64,000 nucleotides of DNA from Rhynchopus sp. YZ270_cl-10. Lineage: Eukaryota > Euglenozoa > Diplonemea > Diplonemida > Diplonemidae. The notes beneath the pieces were generated by a model. That model was not told the origin of the DNA and ran no database searches. It worked only from the letters and a program-made list of their open reading frames with translations. Positions 21,660 through 34,190 of the stretch are shown here, piece by piece (the first letter of the stretch is position 1; every line of letters starts with the position of its first letter). The stretch spans positions 1,342,001 through 1,406,000 of the forward strand of contig OZ037863.1 of assembly GCA_964035575.1 (NCBI GenBank), written 5' to 3'. A program made the translations under genes and the position numbers.

Positions 21660-23825
21660 ATGCCGATCTTCGTGAAGTCGTTCGGAAGGAAGACAATCCG
21701 TCTCGAAGTAGAACCACGTGACACCGTCCTTGCTGTGAAGGAGCAGATCAAGGACAAGTATAGCATCCCGATAGACCAGCAGCGTCTCATCTTCGCAGGG
21801 CAGCAGCTTGAGGACGGTCACACCCTTGCAGACTGCAACATTCAGGAGGACAGCACTGTGCGATTAGTGTTCTCTCCACCGCCACAGGTATGACCACCAC
21901 CAAAAGACCAACACACACAACGAACTGTGCACACTTTTGCTCTGCACACCCTGATGGGAGCACCCTGACCTCGTGTGGCACTGTGGGGACACTGCTTCTG
22001 TGCTCGAGACACAGCAGACCCTGACCCGGTCCGTCGGTTGTGCCACACACCACATGTGGAGACGCTCCCTTCCTGCCTGCTTGCAAGGCCCTGTTTCTCA
22101 TTTCACATGACAGGTTTACGTTCACTCACCACCTCTAACTTACAGATGCCGATCTTCGTGAAGTCGTTCGGAAGGAAGACAATCCGTCTCGAAGTAGAAC
22201 CACGTGACACCGTCCTTGATGTGAAGGAGCAGATCAAGGACAAGTATAGCATACCGATAGACCAGCAGCGTCTTACCGTGGGAGACAACGAGCTTGAGGA
22301 CGGACACACCCTTGCAGACTGCAACATTCAGAAGGACAGCACTGTGCGCTTGATGGTGCGCGAGGACAACGAACGCAAGAGGGAGAGGAAAAAGCTGTGG
22401 AAAAATTTGGGGAGACCAGTAACAATACACAAGCCGGACAAGGTGCAGCTGGAGATTGAAGCGGTGTTACAACGCAAACTGCATGATGCGTTCCTTGCGA
22501 ATGAGCTGAAGGAAGCAGAGAGAAAGAATAAGGAAGAGGTCAAAAAGGCAAATCGCAAGCACAGGGACCAATGCAACGAAGCTGAGAGCGCCTTGGAACG
22601 TCGCAAACAGCAGCTGGAGGCTGGCCTGCGTCAGCACGAGGAAAATCTCAAGGGCTTGCAGGCACAGCTGGAGAAGGAATGTGAACAGAAGAAGGCGGAG
22701 TTGGAGAAAAAGCACGGCTCTCAGGCGCGAGAAGCGGAGCTTGCGGAATTAAGGAAAAAACATGATGCGTCCCTTGCGAACATGGAGAGGAAGCTGGAGG
22801 AAGCAGAGAGGAAGAATAAGGAAGAGATCGAAGAGGCAAATCGCAAGCACAGAGACCAATGCAACGAAGCTGAGAGCGCCTTAGAACGTCGCAAACAGCA
22901 GCTGGAGGCCGGCCTGCGTCAGCACGAGGAAAATCTCAAGGGCTTGCAGGCACAGCTGGAGAAGGAATGTGAACAGAAGAAGGCAGAGTTGGAGAGGAAC
23001 GTCGCTGCAGCAGTGAAAGGAAACGCGGACAAGATGGAGGCTGAGAAGGATGCACACGCAGCTGCACTGCAGACACATCACGAAGATCTCCTCTCGCAAC
23101 GTGTGCAGTGCAATTCCTGCGGGGTCGGGGACGGCGACGGCGACAGTGCTGAGGACCGACTCGTGAGACGCGACGCAGCCTTCTGTGGATGTGAGAAGAA
23201 CAGACATTGGATGCACCGCGACTGCTTTGAAACCATGGTGGTGTCACAGTTGAACGAACCACGGCCAGATCTGAACGGCGAAGTTGCGTGCATGGAGTGC
23301 GAGGGAATATGCGAGAACCCCTGCGTCATCCCCAGAGGCCTGATCGAACGTTTCACCTCAAAAGAAGTCAATAATCAGTACAACAAACAGCGCGATGCTG
23401 CACTCTTTGCACAAGGGCAGCGTGAAGAGGAGGAACGGGCAAAACAAATGCAGGAATCTGAGAACGCAATTGACAAGCTGGTGAGGACTCTGAGCGACGA
23501 GATGAACAACAAGTGTCCCCGCTGCAAACAGGTGTTCTACGACTACGATGGTTGCAGTGCTCTGGTCTGTCGTAACACAGAGTGCAAAGCTGGGTTCTGT
23601 GCCTTCTGCTTCAAGGACTGTAAGGAAGAAGGGAACGATGCCCACCAACACGTTGCACTCTGTGAAGAAAACCCAGAGAAGGGGGAGATTTTCGTCTCTA
23701 AAGAGAAGATTTTGTTGTTTTACGAGCAGCGCAAGAGACGCCTTGTACATGATCGCATGCGCGAACATCTCCAGGAAGTGTGGAGGCGTCTGTTTGCCGA
23801 AGAGTATCCGTTGGAGAGCAGCTAA
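21660..23825 (+). CDS. U1: UBL-UBL-coiled coil-RBR-like zinc protein (putative E3 ubiquitin ligase)
   Basis: Exon 1, 21660-21887, encodes a 76-residue UBL; exon 2, 22146-23825, encodes a second UBL, a long coiled coil and a Cys-rich C-terminus (559 residues). The coiled coil holds a recent internal duplication of about 74 residues (22488-22705 versus 22776-22999, almost identical). The C-terminus has a RING1-like cluster (CNSCG...CGC...HWMHRDCF...CMEC), a charged helix, then [19 protein letters not shown]...FCAFC...H...C. This matches the Rcat domain of parkin-type RBR ligases; the Cys of DGCSAL (codon 23553-23555) lies where the thioester Cys sits. No clear IBR domain separates the two zinc regions. 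The intron happens to be open in frame from 21975, so retention or another start is possible. Further 5' exons may exist. Confidence 0.8.
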
Positions 23826-24712
23826 TTTCTTGCAAACATTGAACCCAAAGAGGGGCGCAGACACCAAACATAAAAACGTTGGTAGGCCCCACTGTCGGCA
23901 CAGCATCATGCTGCGGGCAAGCCATTAGGTTTCCTTTTGCACCTTCTTTTAGGTAGCGACATAAGGACGTGGCGTTTGTTGAACAGTGACAAAGCATACG
24001 AGGCTTGGGTTCACCTTGTCAACTTTTTTCTTTCTTTCCAACCATTGCGGATGTAGTGTTGTGTATTGCACCTGTGATTCTCTTGTTCAGTCTCGGGTTC
24101 ACTGAGGCGCACCTGTGGTGCTCTGTACCTTAACGTAAATCATGACTTCTGGTCATGTGTGTGTTTGCAGACCTCTGTTGTTTGCTGTGCATTTTTCAGA
24201 TACGTCGAAGAACTTCGCTTGTGAAGTGAGTAGCGTACCAACAAAGAATGAACAGTGTTTTTGTATTTATTTTACTTCCTTTGCCTCACTCCGTATCTCT
24301 TCTGACTAACACTGCCCCCAGTTATACAAAGGTGTTTGTGTCCCCTGTATCTCTGCACGTGATTCTGCCTTGCGCTTCCCTCCGAGTGTCGCTGCCAAAA
24401 GGCTTCTTTGTGTCGGGTTTGCATTTCTGTTTTCATTCAGTGTTTGCAACAAACCTTGTGAGAGATTCACAATGCTCTGGCGCCGCAAACTTGTCCCTGT
24501 CCATACTTCGCGCTGTACAGGTGGTTGATGTGCCCGTCAGACACACAACATACAAAAGGATCTTTGCGTCCCACGTTTTTATGTAGGTTTATTTTGAAAA
24601 CGTGTTTGCAAGAAACCTTGCGCCTCGAGCACGTTCCCACCCTACCACTTCCTAGGTCACGACAGAGTAAACTATTTTTGAACAAGATAAAACAATAAGC
24701 TCGCGTTTTGGC
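23826..24712. promoter_or_regulatory. Repeated upstream module of the UBL genes, copy 1
   Basis: From about 23950 this spacer matches 30040-30560, 33630-34190, and in part 35520-35690 and 37440-37690. Shared landmarks in order are GACGTGGCGTTTGTT, ACGAGGCTTGGGTTCA, CTTCTGGTCATGTGTGTG, AATGAACAGTGTTTTTG and GCTGCCAAAAGGCTTCTTTG. Each copy precedes a UBL gene or the PARG gene. It may hold promoters, but it could equally be spacer copied along with the genes. Confidence 0.5.
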
Positions 24713-26997
24713 ATGCACTCCTTCGCTCCACAGACACAGGTATGCCACCACCATCACATGTGGCGTGCTGAAGCACAGTCACATCCACTCTTTTCTTTTT
24801 CACATCTGATGCTGTCAGACTGCGTTTGTCGTATTTTCCACACATTCCACACCCACAGGACAAACAGAAGATAGACGTGCAAGTGGACGACTCCTCACGT
24901 GTGCTTTCCGTGGAACTTGACTTCACGAGAGGCACAACCCTCTTCGACTTTAAAAAGCTTGTTGCTGCAAAGGAGGGTGTGCGCACAGAACATGTGCATC
25001 TCACCATTGGGGGAAAGAAGTACCCAGACACAAAGAAGCTTTTTCTGCTGGCACATCTGGACTTTGTGCTGAATCTGTCTAAGGTAATGTTGTTTTTGTT
25101 ATTGACACCTCCTCACGTTGTGAGCTGCACTATTTGCCCCATTTTTGTCATCCAACTCACCTCCGCTTTGGAACGTGAGAAGCTGGCCACAACCATCATA
25201 TGCGGTTACCTGAACTGCATCTGCACTCTCCTTCACGACGGAGTCTGCTTGCAAGGCCCTGTTTCTCATTTCACATGACAGGTTTACGTTCCCTCACCAC
25301 CTCTAACTTACAGATGCCGATCTTCGTAAAGTCGTTGGGAGGGAAGACAATCCGTCTCGAAGTAGAACCACGTGACACTGTCCTTGCTGTGAAGGAGCAG
25401 ATCAAGGACAAAGGGGGCATCCCCATACACCGGCAGTGTCTTGTTGTGGGAGACGACGAGCTTGAGGACGGACACACCCTTGCAGACTGCAACATTCAGA
25501 AGGACAGCACTGTGCACTTGGTGGTGTTCGCTCCACCGCCACGGGTATGCCCACCACCACAAGAACATGTACGGGGGAAATATGGCCGCAAGGATCATTT
25601 GGATCCTCGCTCCCCCGTTGGTATATGATGCGTAACAATTCTAAAGTACACACCTACCCTAGCCACTTCCTCAGTGGCACAAACTGTTCGAGATGGTCAC
25701 AGGCGCACTGATTTTCCGAAAGTTGGAATCTCAGACAAAACGTCGTCATACCGCCATAAGCACAGGCTTGGCAATACCTGACAGTAGGCAGGGGGGAGTT
25801 ATAGCTGGCTGTATTATAGAATCCTGATTTATAATACAATAATACATATAATACAGATATAATACAGTTATAATACAGTTATAATACACAGTAGGGGGTT
25901 TACAGTAGGGGGTTTCAGGTGAAAACCAACGCTAAAAAAAACGTAAAACGGGAGGGTTCTACAGGCAAAACAGGCGTTTTGGCCAAAAACCCGGTTTTTC
26001 AGACAGGTAACCGGGTTTGCGGCTTGGGAAACGCGCCAGCGCGGTGTGAGAACATGCGTAGGGGTTTGTAACCACTCGTTGCGTTGGTTGCGTTGCGTTC
26101 GCTACGTTGCGTTCGTTGCATACAGATCGTTACGTACACATCGGTTACGTTGTGTTGCATGCGTTGCGTTCGTTGTGTAGAGATCGTTACGTACAGAGCG
26201 CAACTTGCAGAGCGGTTGCGTTTCGTTGGTGTGTTCGGTTGGTTACGTTCCTTGCGTTCCGATCGTTACGTGCACACCGGTTCCGTTGTGTTGGATGAGT
26301 TGCGTTCGTTGCGTACAGATCGCAACGAATTGAGCGGTTGTGTTTGGTTGGTTGCGTTCGTTGCGTTCCCATCGTTGCGCACACATCGGTTGCGTTGTGT
26401 TGGTTGTGTTTGTTCGCGGGAATCTGTTCGTTTCTTTTCAGATCTTTGCATACATCAACCACGATCAATAGGGCGTGTTAAGGATTAGCAAACTAAATTC
26501 TCAACACGCGTAAAAATTGAGCCCAAAATCGCCACCCCACACTCCCCTTACTGTATAACCTACCAAGCTGTATTATATGTATTATAAACTGAAAATTTAT
26601 AATACGCTTAAAATACAATAATACATAATACAATAATACAGTTATAATACAATACAGCCAGCTATAGGGGGAGTAGTTTGTGGCTAAACTTTGAAAGTGC
26701 GGCCTTGATTTGATTAGCACGAATTACCTTCGGGAAACTGATATCAACCACACCACACACTTTGTACAGGAAATTCAGATCTTCGTGAAAGATGTACAGA
26801 AGAGGACATTTGTCCTGGATGTTTCCCTCAATGACACTATCCTAGATGTGAAGCAGATGTGCGAGGAGAAGACTGGCTCTGAACCAGACCAGCAGCAGAT
26901 CATCTTCGCAGGGAAGCAGCTTCAGGATGAACGCATCCTTGCAGACTGCAACATTCAGAAGGAGAGCACACTGCACTTGGTGGTGAAAGAGCGGTGA
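24713..26997 (+). CDS. U2: three-UBL protein
   Basis: Exons: 24713-24739, 24859-25083, 25314-25544, 26770-26997, all phase 0, giving about 236 residues. The first exon is a short leader (MHSFAPQTQ), a truncated version of the leader of U3-U6. Exon 2 is a diverged beta-grasp domain with [13 protein letters not shown] and [11 protein letters not shown]. Exons 3 and 4 are clear ubiquitin relatives ([39 protein letters not shown]). The protein ends LHLVVKER, with no diglycine. The third intron (25545-26769) contains a complete 867-bp transposon with its target duplication (25800-26666). The role is unknown; a fused, non-conjugated UBL chain is likely. Confidence 0.8.
25800..26666. mobile_element. 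Non-autonomous DNA transposon (hAT-like MITE) with 8-bp TSD
   Basis: The 16-bp terminal inverted repeats are TATAGCTGGCTGTATT. The element is flanked by GGGGGAGT at 25792-25799 and 26667-26674. The paralogous intron of gene U3 at about 32083-32090 has a single GGGGGAGT and no insert, which is a clean empty site. Subterminal regions are arrays of ATAATACAG motifs. The middle (about 26050-26430) is a GTTGCGTTCGTTGCGT minisatellite. The 8-bp duplication fits the hAT superfamily. No transposase is encoded. Confidence 0.92.
26050..26430. repeat. GTTGCGT-rich minisatellite inside the MITE
   Basis: About three copies of a roughly 110-bp higher-order unit, each with GTTGCGTTCGTTGCGTACAG, GATCGTTACGT and CGGTTGCGTTGTGTTGG variants. 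The open frames on both strands follow from the repeat. Confidence 0.7.
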
Positions 26998-27130
26998 CAC
27001 AGGGGTGGCGTCAAAACAAAAAAACGCGGACAATGTAGTTCTTCCCAAACTCTACACCCCTGTTATAACAAGCTAAGATGATAACAAGGGGTCTAGTTAA
27101 TTTTAGGGGCGTTCTTACAACTAGTTAATA

Positions 27131-27935
27131 TATGGGTCCGTCCGGAAACCCTCCTGGTAAGATTCATCCTTTTGGGGGTTTTTTGAGGTTTTTCTGCTCA
27201 AAACACCCAAACAACCCAATTTTTTGATACCCGCCATACACCTACCACCCCAGAGGGCATATTTTGATCATTTATTTTGTTTATTTCCGCTCCCCCCCTT
27301 TTTACTTATATTTTTTTACGTATTTTTGGACATTTCATAAACGTGGCAATGACAGCAGTGAAGTTCACTTTTTTGTCGAGAAACACGGTAAGAATGGGTG
27401 CGACGCACACTTGGTGTCGTTTCGAACCATCTCTCTGATGATTCTTGTTGTCAGGAGATCCTTACCGTAGGGGTCATTGTCGGTGCCCTGCGCGAGCTTC
27501 CCCACACAGAGGCCTTTGTCATCTCATTCCCTCGTACTCATACGTATCAGTGCACCCTTCTTTCCATCAATCTCTTTTCTTCTGTGTACTGCTACCCGAG
27601 CAACAGTCGTGTCATTTCAGCGTGTACTCTGACATGGAGGGAACCTCCACATCCAAGGTGACCCGCAAAGCAAAAGTCCCTGGCATTGATCCAGTAGATT
27701 TGACAGAGGTCAGGCAGGATTAAGAGAAAGAGAGAAGAGATCCAGAAGAACGACAATAAAAGGCTGAAAATCTGATTAAAAAGCGAAAATATAGCCTCAG
27801 ACCCCCCCAAAAACCTATTTTCATATCAGAATATCACCTAGATGCACTTTTTGTGGGGGACATCATCAAAAAAACCCAAAAATACCCAAAAGGATGAATC
27901 TTACCAGAGGGGTTTCCGGACGAGTCCATATCAAG
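27131..27935. mobile_element. DNA transposon remnant with 47-bp terminal inverted repeats
   Basis: The ends ATATGGGTCCGTCCGG... and its inverted copy (27888-27935) match over about 47 bp, both reaching GTAAGATTCATCCTTTTGGG. CTAGTTA motifs lie just outside each end. The interior has short frames on the plus strand with FVEKHGKNGCDAH near 27370-27410, related to the protein piece in the 13874-15107 element. At 0.8 kb it is too short for a full transposase. Confidence 0.65.
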
Positions 27936-30883
27936 ATAGCTCTTGTTATGTAACTAGTGAAAGGAACTACAACAAGGTGTTAGTTAGTTATGTTCTTTTC
28001 ATTTGTGGGCATAACGAGGTTGCTGTGCAAAAAATGCGGATATTGTACGCGTTTTGCTTTTACTTCTCAGGGACATGACACATTGTGACATATCTTGGGA
28101 AATCTTTGAGTATACGCGAAGACGATTTTCGTGCTCCTTGAACTATTTTCGAGAGGAATTATTAAGACCCGAAACTGGAAAACGTGTGGGTCAAGTTGGC
28201 CTCAGACAGGCGTTTTTTTTGTGGGTGTTTTTTTCCCCCCCCCACGCACGTGCCATTTTTTTCAAACGCGCGTTCGAAAAAATAAAACTGGAATGCCCTA
28301 CTTTTCGCACGCACGTTCCAGTTTTTCAAATGCGCGTTTTATTTTTATTTTTGGGTTTTTTTCTTGTTTTTACGTGCGCGTTTTCCGATTTTTGATTTGA
28401 GCGTTTGGATGTGGGGGGAACAAACACCCACCCACCCGAGCCTTTCCTTGTTTGTTTGTTTGTTTGTTTGTTTTGTTTATTTCGTTGTGGCGTGTCTCGT
28501 TGTGAAAAAATAAACTCACTATCCCCCTGTGCTGCCCTCAGGTCGCTGATCGTTCAGCGAATTCAATCGAATTCTATAGAATCCCTTGAGTTTTCTATAA
28601 TCCCTAACCTACGAATTCGCCTTCGGGGTATGCCTTGGGGAGGGGCGGGGGGGGAGGGGGGTTTGGTTGTTCCCGCAGCGTGCCTCAGGGTCCTTAGGGT
28701 CCTGGGGGATGCGTTCAATGATAATCACGTCGTATAGAAGAGCTCAAGAATGTAGGTTTTATTATTTTTGTATACAACAGACGAAGCGGTACGTGTACAT
28801 GAACAAGATAAAACAAAAAGCTTGCGTTTCTTTTATCGAACAGATTTTATTCTCCGCCCCGTACCCAAAACATAAACACCACTGTGAATCAGGAAAAAAT
28901 ATTTTCCCTTTTCTTTTTTCTTCCACACACGCTTGTTTTTGTGCTTCGTTCATTTTTTATTACAGGGGGGTAGCTTAATAAAAGGGGCGCCGCTCTTATT
29001 CGGCGTGCCCAATCGCAAAGTATTGGGTTTTCCGAGCTTTCGGGGTCAACTTGGGGGGCCCTGTACAAACCTTAAGGGGGGTCCAAAAAAATTTTTCCCA
29101 CCAATTTTTGCCCACAAAAAAGTCATTTCTCAGCGCAAAGTGACCCCATCACAACACCCACCCACAGACTCCCGAGAATCGAAAAAAAAAATTTTTTTTT
29201 TCCGATTTTTGTGGGCAAAAATCGGTCGAAAATTTTTCCAGGCCCCCAACAACCAGTACCTCCCTTAAGACTTTGTACAGGAGGGGGTGCCCCTCTTATT
29301 GGCCAGAGTTCGCCAGATCCCAGGGTGCCGCTCTTATTACCCCTGCCGCTCTTATTCGGCATGCCGCTCTTATTAAGCCCCCCCCCTGTAAAAAAGCTTG
29401 TTTCGAGTGCGAAACGTTTCTCCATGTATTGCACGGGAAACAACATGACAAACAGGTGCAGGGTGGTTCCGTGCTTACCATAGAACCTGGCACCTTGTGT
29501 GTCTCCCAAAAACCAAAAAAGCGTTGTGTGTGAAGTTTTGAAGGAAGGAAAAATAAAATTGAACGATTTTTTTTTTTTGGATATTTGTTCCCGCAGCGTG
29601 CCTCTAGGTCCTTTGGGTGGAGGATGCGTTCAATCACTTTGATAGAAAATGTTTCATGAATGTAGGTTTCATTTTTTGTATTCAACCTACGAAGCAGTAC
29701 ACGGTTTGTAAGGAAATAAATACAGACCAAAATGATTGGGCTCTTTCGCATCGAATGATTGAAATATGTGTGCCTGTGTGTGTTAGGAAATAAATACCTA
29801 TTACAAATCAAACCGTTCTATTGCAGTGTCCTCTGGGGGTGCGGAAGCGTTCTAACTTTTCAATCTCTCCCTCATTTTTCTCGCGATCTTTCCTACCCTC
29901 CCGTTGTAATCAACAGAGTGTGTGTGTTAATACTATGTAGCCTCTCCTAAGAAGTGTTGTAGTTTTGAATGAACACCGTCTTCTGAGAAGTGTATTAAAG
30001 TAGCAAATGGGGAGGCGCTTCTGCATAACATACTGCCAGCTAGGTGAAGACCTACGAACGTGGCGTTTGTTTAAGAGTGACAAAGCATACGAGGCTTGGG
30101 TTCATCTTGTCAACCTTTTCTTTCTTTCCGACCATTGCGGATGTAGTGTTGTGTATTGCACCTGTGATTCTCTTGTTCAGTCTCGGGTTCACTGAGGCGC
30201 ACCTGTGGTGCTCTGTACCTTAACGTAAATCATGACTTCTGGTCATGTGTGTGTTTGCAGACCTCTGTTGTTTGCTGTGCATTTTTCAGATATGTCGAAG
30301 AACTTCGCATGTGAATTGAGTAGCGTACCAACAAAGAATGAACAGTGTTTTTGTATTTATTTTACTTCCTTTCCCTCACTCCGTATCTCTTCTGACTAAC
30401 ACTACCCCCAGTTATACAAAGGTGTTTGTGTCCCCTGTATCTCTGCACGTGATTCTGCCTCGCGCTCCTCCGAGTGTCGCTGCCAAAAGGCTTCTTTGTG
30501 TCGGGTTTGCATTTCTATTTTCATTCAGTGTTGACCACGAGCCTTGTTCCTGAGCATGTTCCCACACTACCACTTCCTAGGCAACACTTCAACAATCACC
30601 CCTTTTTGGGTGTGAACACAAGATCACATGGGCACCATTTTCCCATAAACATTTTGCAACTTTTCCCCTTCTTAGTATCAATGTGCTGCGTAAGTCTGTA
30701 CGTCAAGATGTCTTTGCTTTGGCAGGACCGGCACCAGGTTGCCAACGGAAGCGCCAAGGTACGGCACTTTAATGCGAAGACTGTTCACACTTTCAAGGGT
30801 TTCACATTATTCTTGCACAGAAAACGTCGTGTCGCTGTGTCGTACACAACACTACACAACACTACACAACACTACACACCACC
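27936..30883. other. Intergenic repeats between U2 and U3, no gene seen
   Basis: Contents in order: T-rich spacer; a (TTTG)n run at 28447-28474; a block ending near 28770 that recurs near 29585-29740 and 63600-63680 (GGATGCGTTCAAT ... TGTAGGTTT); a region at 29080-29400 with several GCCGCTCTTATT units and an inverted copy of 6990-7035; a degenerate copy of the UBL 3' hairpin at about 29975; and the upstream module copy 30040-30560. From 30780 comes the immediate 5' region of U3. Confidence 0.5.
30040..30560. promoter_or_regulatory. Repeated upstream module of the UBL genes, copy 2
   Basis: Nearly identical to 23950-24470 over about 500 bp, in the same orientation relative to the gene that follows. 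Downstream, at about 30810-30883, is a second conserved block (AAAACGTCGTGTCGCTGTG and CACTACAC repeats) that immediately precedes the ATG of U3, U4, U5 and U6. Confidence 0.5.
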
Positions 30884-33442
30884 ATGGCAGCGTCGGCACC
30901 ACCCATGCCTGCAGGTGGTATGCACGCCATCGCTCCACAGACACAGGTATGCCACCACCACCACATGACGTGCTGCCCACGACCTGCATCTCACTGCACT
31001 CGTGTGTGCTGAGCCAGGTCGGTTCTTGTCACTGCCATGTGTGGACAACAGTGTGCAGGAAGCACAGTCACATCTGATGCTGTCAGACTGCGTTTGTCAT
31101 ATTTTCCACACATTCCACACCCACAGGCCAAACAGAAGATAGACGTGCAAGTGGACGACTCCTCACGTGTGCTTTCAGTGGAACTTGACTTCACGAGAGA
31201 CACATGCCTCTTCGACTTTAAAAAGCTGGTTGCTGCAAAGGAGGGTGTGCGCACAGAACAGGTGCATCTCACCATTGGGGGCAAGGAGTACCCAGACACA
31301 AAGAAGCTTTTTCTGTTGGCACATCTGGACTTTGTGCTGAAGCTTGCTACGGTAATGTTGTTTTTGTTATTGACACCTCCTCACGTTGTGAGCTGCACTA
31401 TTTGCCCCATTTTTGTCATCCAACTCACCTCCGCTTTGGAACGTGAGAAGCTGGCCACAACCATCATATGCGGTTACCTGAACTGCATCTGCACTCTCCT
31501 TCACGACGGAGTCTGCTTGCAAGGCCCTGTTTCTCATTTCACATGACAGGTTTACGTTCCCTCACCACCTCTAACTTACAGATGCCGATCTTCGTGAAGT
31601 CGTTGACAGGGAAGACAATCCGTCTCGAAGTTGAACCACGTGGCACCGTCCTTGATGTGAAGGAGCAGATCAAAGACAAGGAAGGCATCCCGATAGCCGA
31701 GCAGTGTCTTACTGTGGGAGACGACGAGCTTGAGGACGGACACACCCTTGCAGACTGCAACATTCAGAAGGAGAGCACTGTGCACTTGGTGGTGTTCGCT
31801 CCACCGCCACAGGTATGCTCACCACAACAAGATCAACACACACAACGAACTGTGCACACTTTTGCTCTGCACACCCTGATGGGAGCACCCTGACCTCGTG
31901 TGGCACTGTGTGGACACTGCTTCCGTGCTCGAGACACAGCAGACCCTGACCCGGTCCGTCGGTTGTGCCACACACCACATGTGGAGACGCTCCCTTCCTG
32001 CCTGCGAGCATGCATCTCTGCACTCTCAAAACGTCGTCATACTGCCATAAGCACAGGCTTGGCAATATCTGACAGTAGGCAGGGGGGAGTAGTTTGTGGC
32101 TAAACTTTGTAAGTGCGGCCTTGATTTGATTAGCACGAATTACCTTCGGGAAACTGATATCAACCACACCACACACTTTGTACAGGGAATGCAGATCTTC
32201 GTTATGAACGAGGAGGGAAGGACATTCACCCTTGAGGTTACTTCGGGAGACACTATCGAGAACGTGAAGGCAATGATCCAAGTCAAAGAGGGCGTCCCAC
32301 CCAACCGGCAGCGTCTGATCTTCGAAGGGAAAAATCTTGAGGACGGACGCACCCTTGCAGACTACGACATTCAGAAGGACAGCGGACTGCACTGGGTGGT
32401 GTTGGATCCACCTCCGCCGGTATGTCACCGCCACAAGACCGACACACACCACACAAAGGGCCATACTACGCAAGAATGACCCTCACTAGGCATCAACAGC
32501 ACTCACCGTCCTGGGCTGGACGTTAAATAGTATCCGGGGGAAATTACACCTAGTGTAACGCCTCCTGAAGTTCTGTGACGGTTTACCTGAGGACGGAAAG
32601 TAGGGGCAGCAGCTCCGGAATGCCAAGACTAGAGCCCTTGGCATGATTACCTTCGGGAAACTGATATCAACCACACCACTCACCTTGTACAGAGCATGCG
32701 GATCTTCGTAGTGATCTTGGATGGGAAGACATTCACCCTTGAGGTTACTTCGGATGACACTATCGAGAACGTGAAGCAGCAGATCAAGGACAAGGAGGGC
32801 TTGCGAACCAGGTGTCTTGTCTTCGCAGGGCAGCAGCTTGAGGACGGACACACCCTTGCAGACTGCAACATTCAGGAGGGCAGCACACTGCATTTGGTGC
32901 TGAGTCACTCTGGACAGACACAGGTATGCCCACCACAAGAGCAACACACACAACGTACTGTGCACACTTTTACTCTTCACACCCTGATGGGAGCACCCTG
33001 ACCTCGTGTGGCACTGTGTGGACACTGCTTCTGTGCTTGAGACACAGCAGACCCTGACCCGGTCCGTCGGTTGTGCCACACACCACATGTGGAGACGCTC
33101 CCTTCCTGCCTGCGAGCATGCATCTCTGCACTCTCCTCGGCTGCCTCCCACAAGGCTGTTTGTCTTCTTGCTTGGCAGATGCACACCACACCACACCTTG
33201 TACAGGGCATGCAGATCTTCGTCAAGACGTTAGATGCGAGGACACTCAGCCTGGATGTTTCCCCCAATGATACTGTCGCTGATGTGAAGCTGAAGATACA
33301 GGACAAGGACGGAATGACGCCAGCTTGTCAGCAGCGTCTCATCTGGGCAGGGAGGCAGCTTGAGGACGGACGCACCCTTGGAGACTACCCCATTAAGATG
33401 GGGAGCACACTGAATATTCTGCTTAACTGTCGCGGTGACTAG
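30884..33442 (+). CDS. U3: five-UBL tandem protein
   Basis: Six exons, all phase 0: 30884-30946, 31127-31351, 31582-31812, 32186-32419, 32693-32923, 33206-33442; 406 residues. A 21-residue Ala/Pro/Met leader ([12 protein letters not shown]...) is followed by the KIDV-type diverged beta-grasp exon and four ubiquitin-like exons, one domain per exon. The domains keep the ubiquitin pattern ([28 protein letters not shown]) but differ widely from each other. Linkers end in Pro-rich tails (APPPQ, DPPPP) instead of diglycine, so cutting into monomers is not expected. The protein ends LLNCRGD. The intron before exon 4 holds the empty site of the U2 transposon. The intron before exon 6 matches introns in U4-U6 almost base for base. 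Confidence 0.82.
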
Positions 33443-33468
33443 GATTAGTTGTAGTTCTGAATGAACAC

Positions 33469-33485
33469 CGTCTTCTGAGAAGACG
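33469..33485 (+). promoter_or_regulatory. Conserved 3' hairpin after U3
   Basis: CGTCTTCTGAGAAGACG, an 8-bp perfect stem with a one-base loop, lies 26 bases after the stop. It sits inside a longer conserved block that starts GTTGTAGTTTTGAATGAACAC. The same hairpin follows U4, U5 and U6 at 26-43 bases. A role in 3'-end formation or mRNA stability is inference. Confidence 0.6.
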
Positions 33486-33629
33486 TGTATTTAAAGTACC
33501 GACCCTCCCCCTTGAAATTGTCCCCCCTGGGAGAAAAAGTGAGGGGGGTATAATATCACGTACGGCAAAATGGGGGGACAATTTCTCGTACTGTAGGGGG
33601 TGGCCGTTTTGGTGTGCGATATAACATAC

Positions 33630-34190
33630 TGCCAGCTAGGTGAAGACCTACGAACGTGGCGTTTGTTTAAGAGTGACAAAGCATACGAGGCTTGGGTTCA
33701 TCTTGTCAACCTTTTCTTTCTTTCCGACCATTGCGGATGTAGTGTTGTGTATTGCACCTGTGATTCTCTTGTTCAGTCTCGGGTTCACTGAGGCGCACCT
33801 GTGGTGCTCTGTACCTTAACGTAAATCATGACTTCTGGTCATGTGTGTGTTTGCAGACCTCTGTTGTTTGCTGTGCATTTTTCAGATACGTCGAAGAACT
33901 TCGCTTGTGAAGTGAGTAGCGTACCAACTAACAAAGGATGAACAGTGTTTTTGTATTTATTTTACTTCCTTTGCCTCACTCCGTATCTCTCCTGACCAAC
34001 ACTACCCCCAGTTATACAAAAGTCCTGGTGTCACAGAAATATTTCTGTGCGTGATTCTGCCTTGTGCGCTCCTCCGAGTGTCGCTGCCAAAAGGCTTCTT
34101 TGTGTCGGGTTTGCATTTCTATGTTCATTCAGTGTTGACAACACACCTTGTGCCTGTCCTTGAGCATGTTCCCACCCAACCACTTCCTAG
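33630..34190. promoter_or_regulatory. Repeated upstream module of the UBL genes, copy 3
   Basis: Matches 30040-30560 closely, diverging after about 34020. It is preceded at 33490-33600 by a G/C-rich foldback (CCCCCTTGAAATTGTCCCCCC type) that is absent from the other copies. Confidence 0.5.

Noticed and set aside
21975-22145. In-frame open extension of the U1 second exon through the intron
   Set aside because: The translated intron has no UBL character, matches introns of other genes that do contain stops, and a clear CTTACAG acceptor precedes the ATG. Kept only as a possible retention event.
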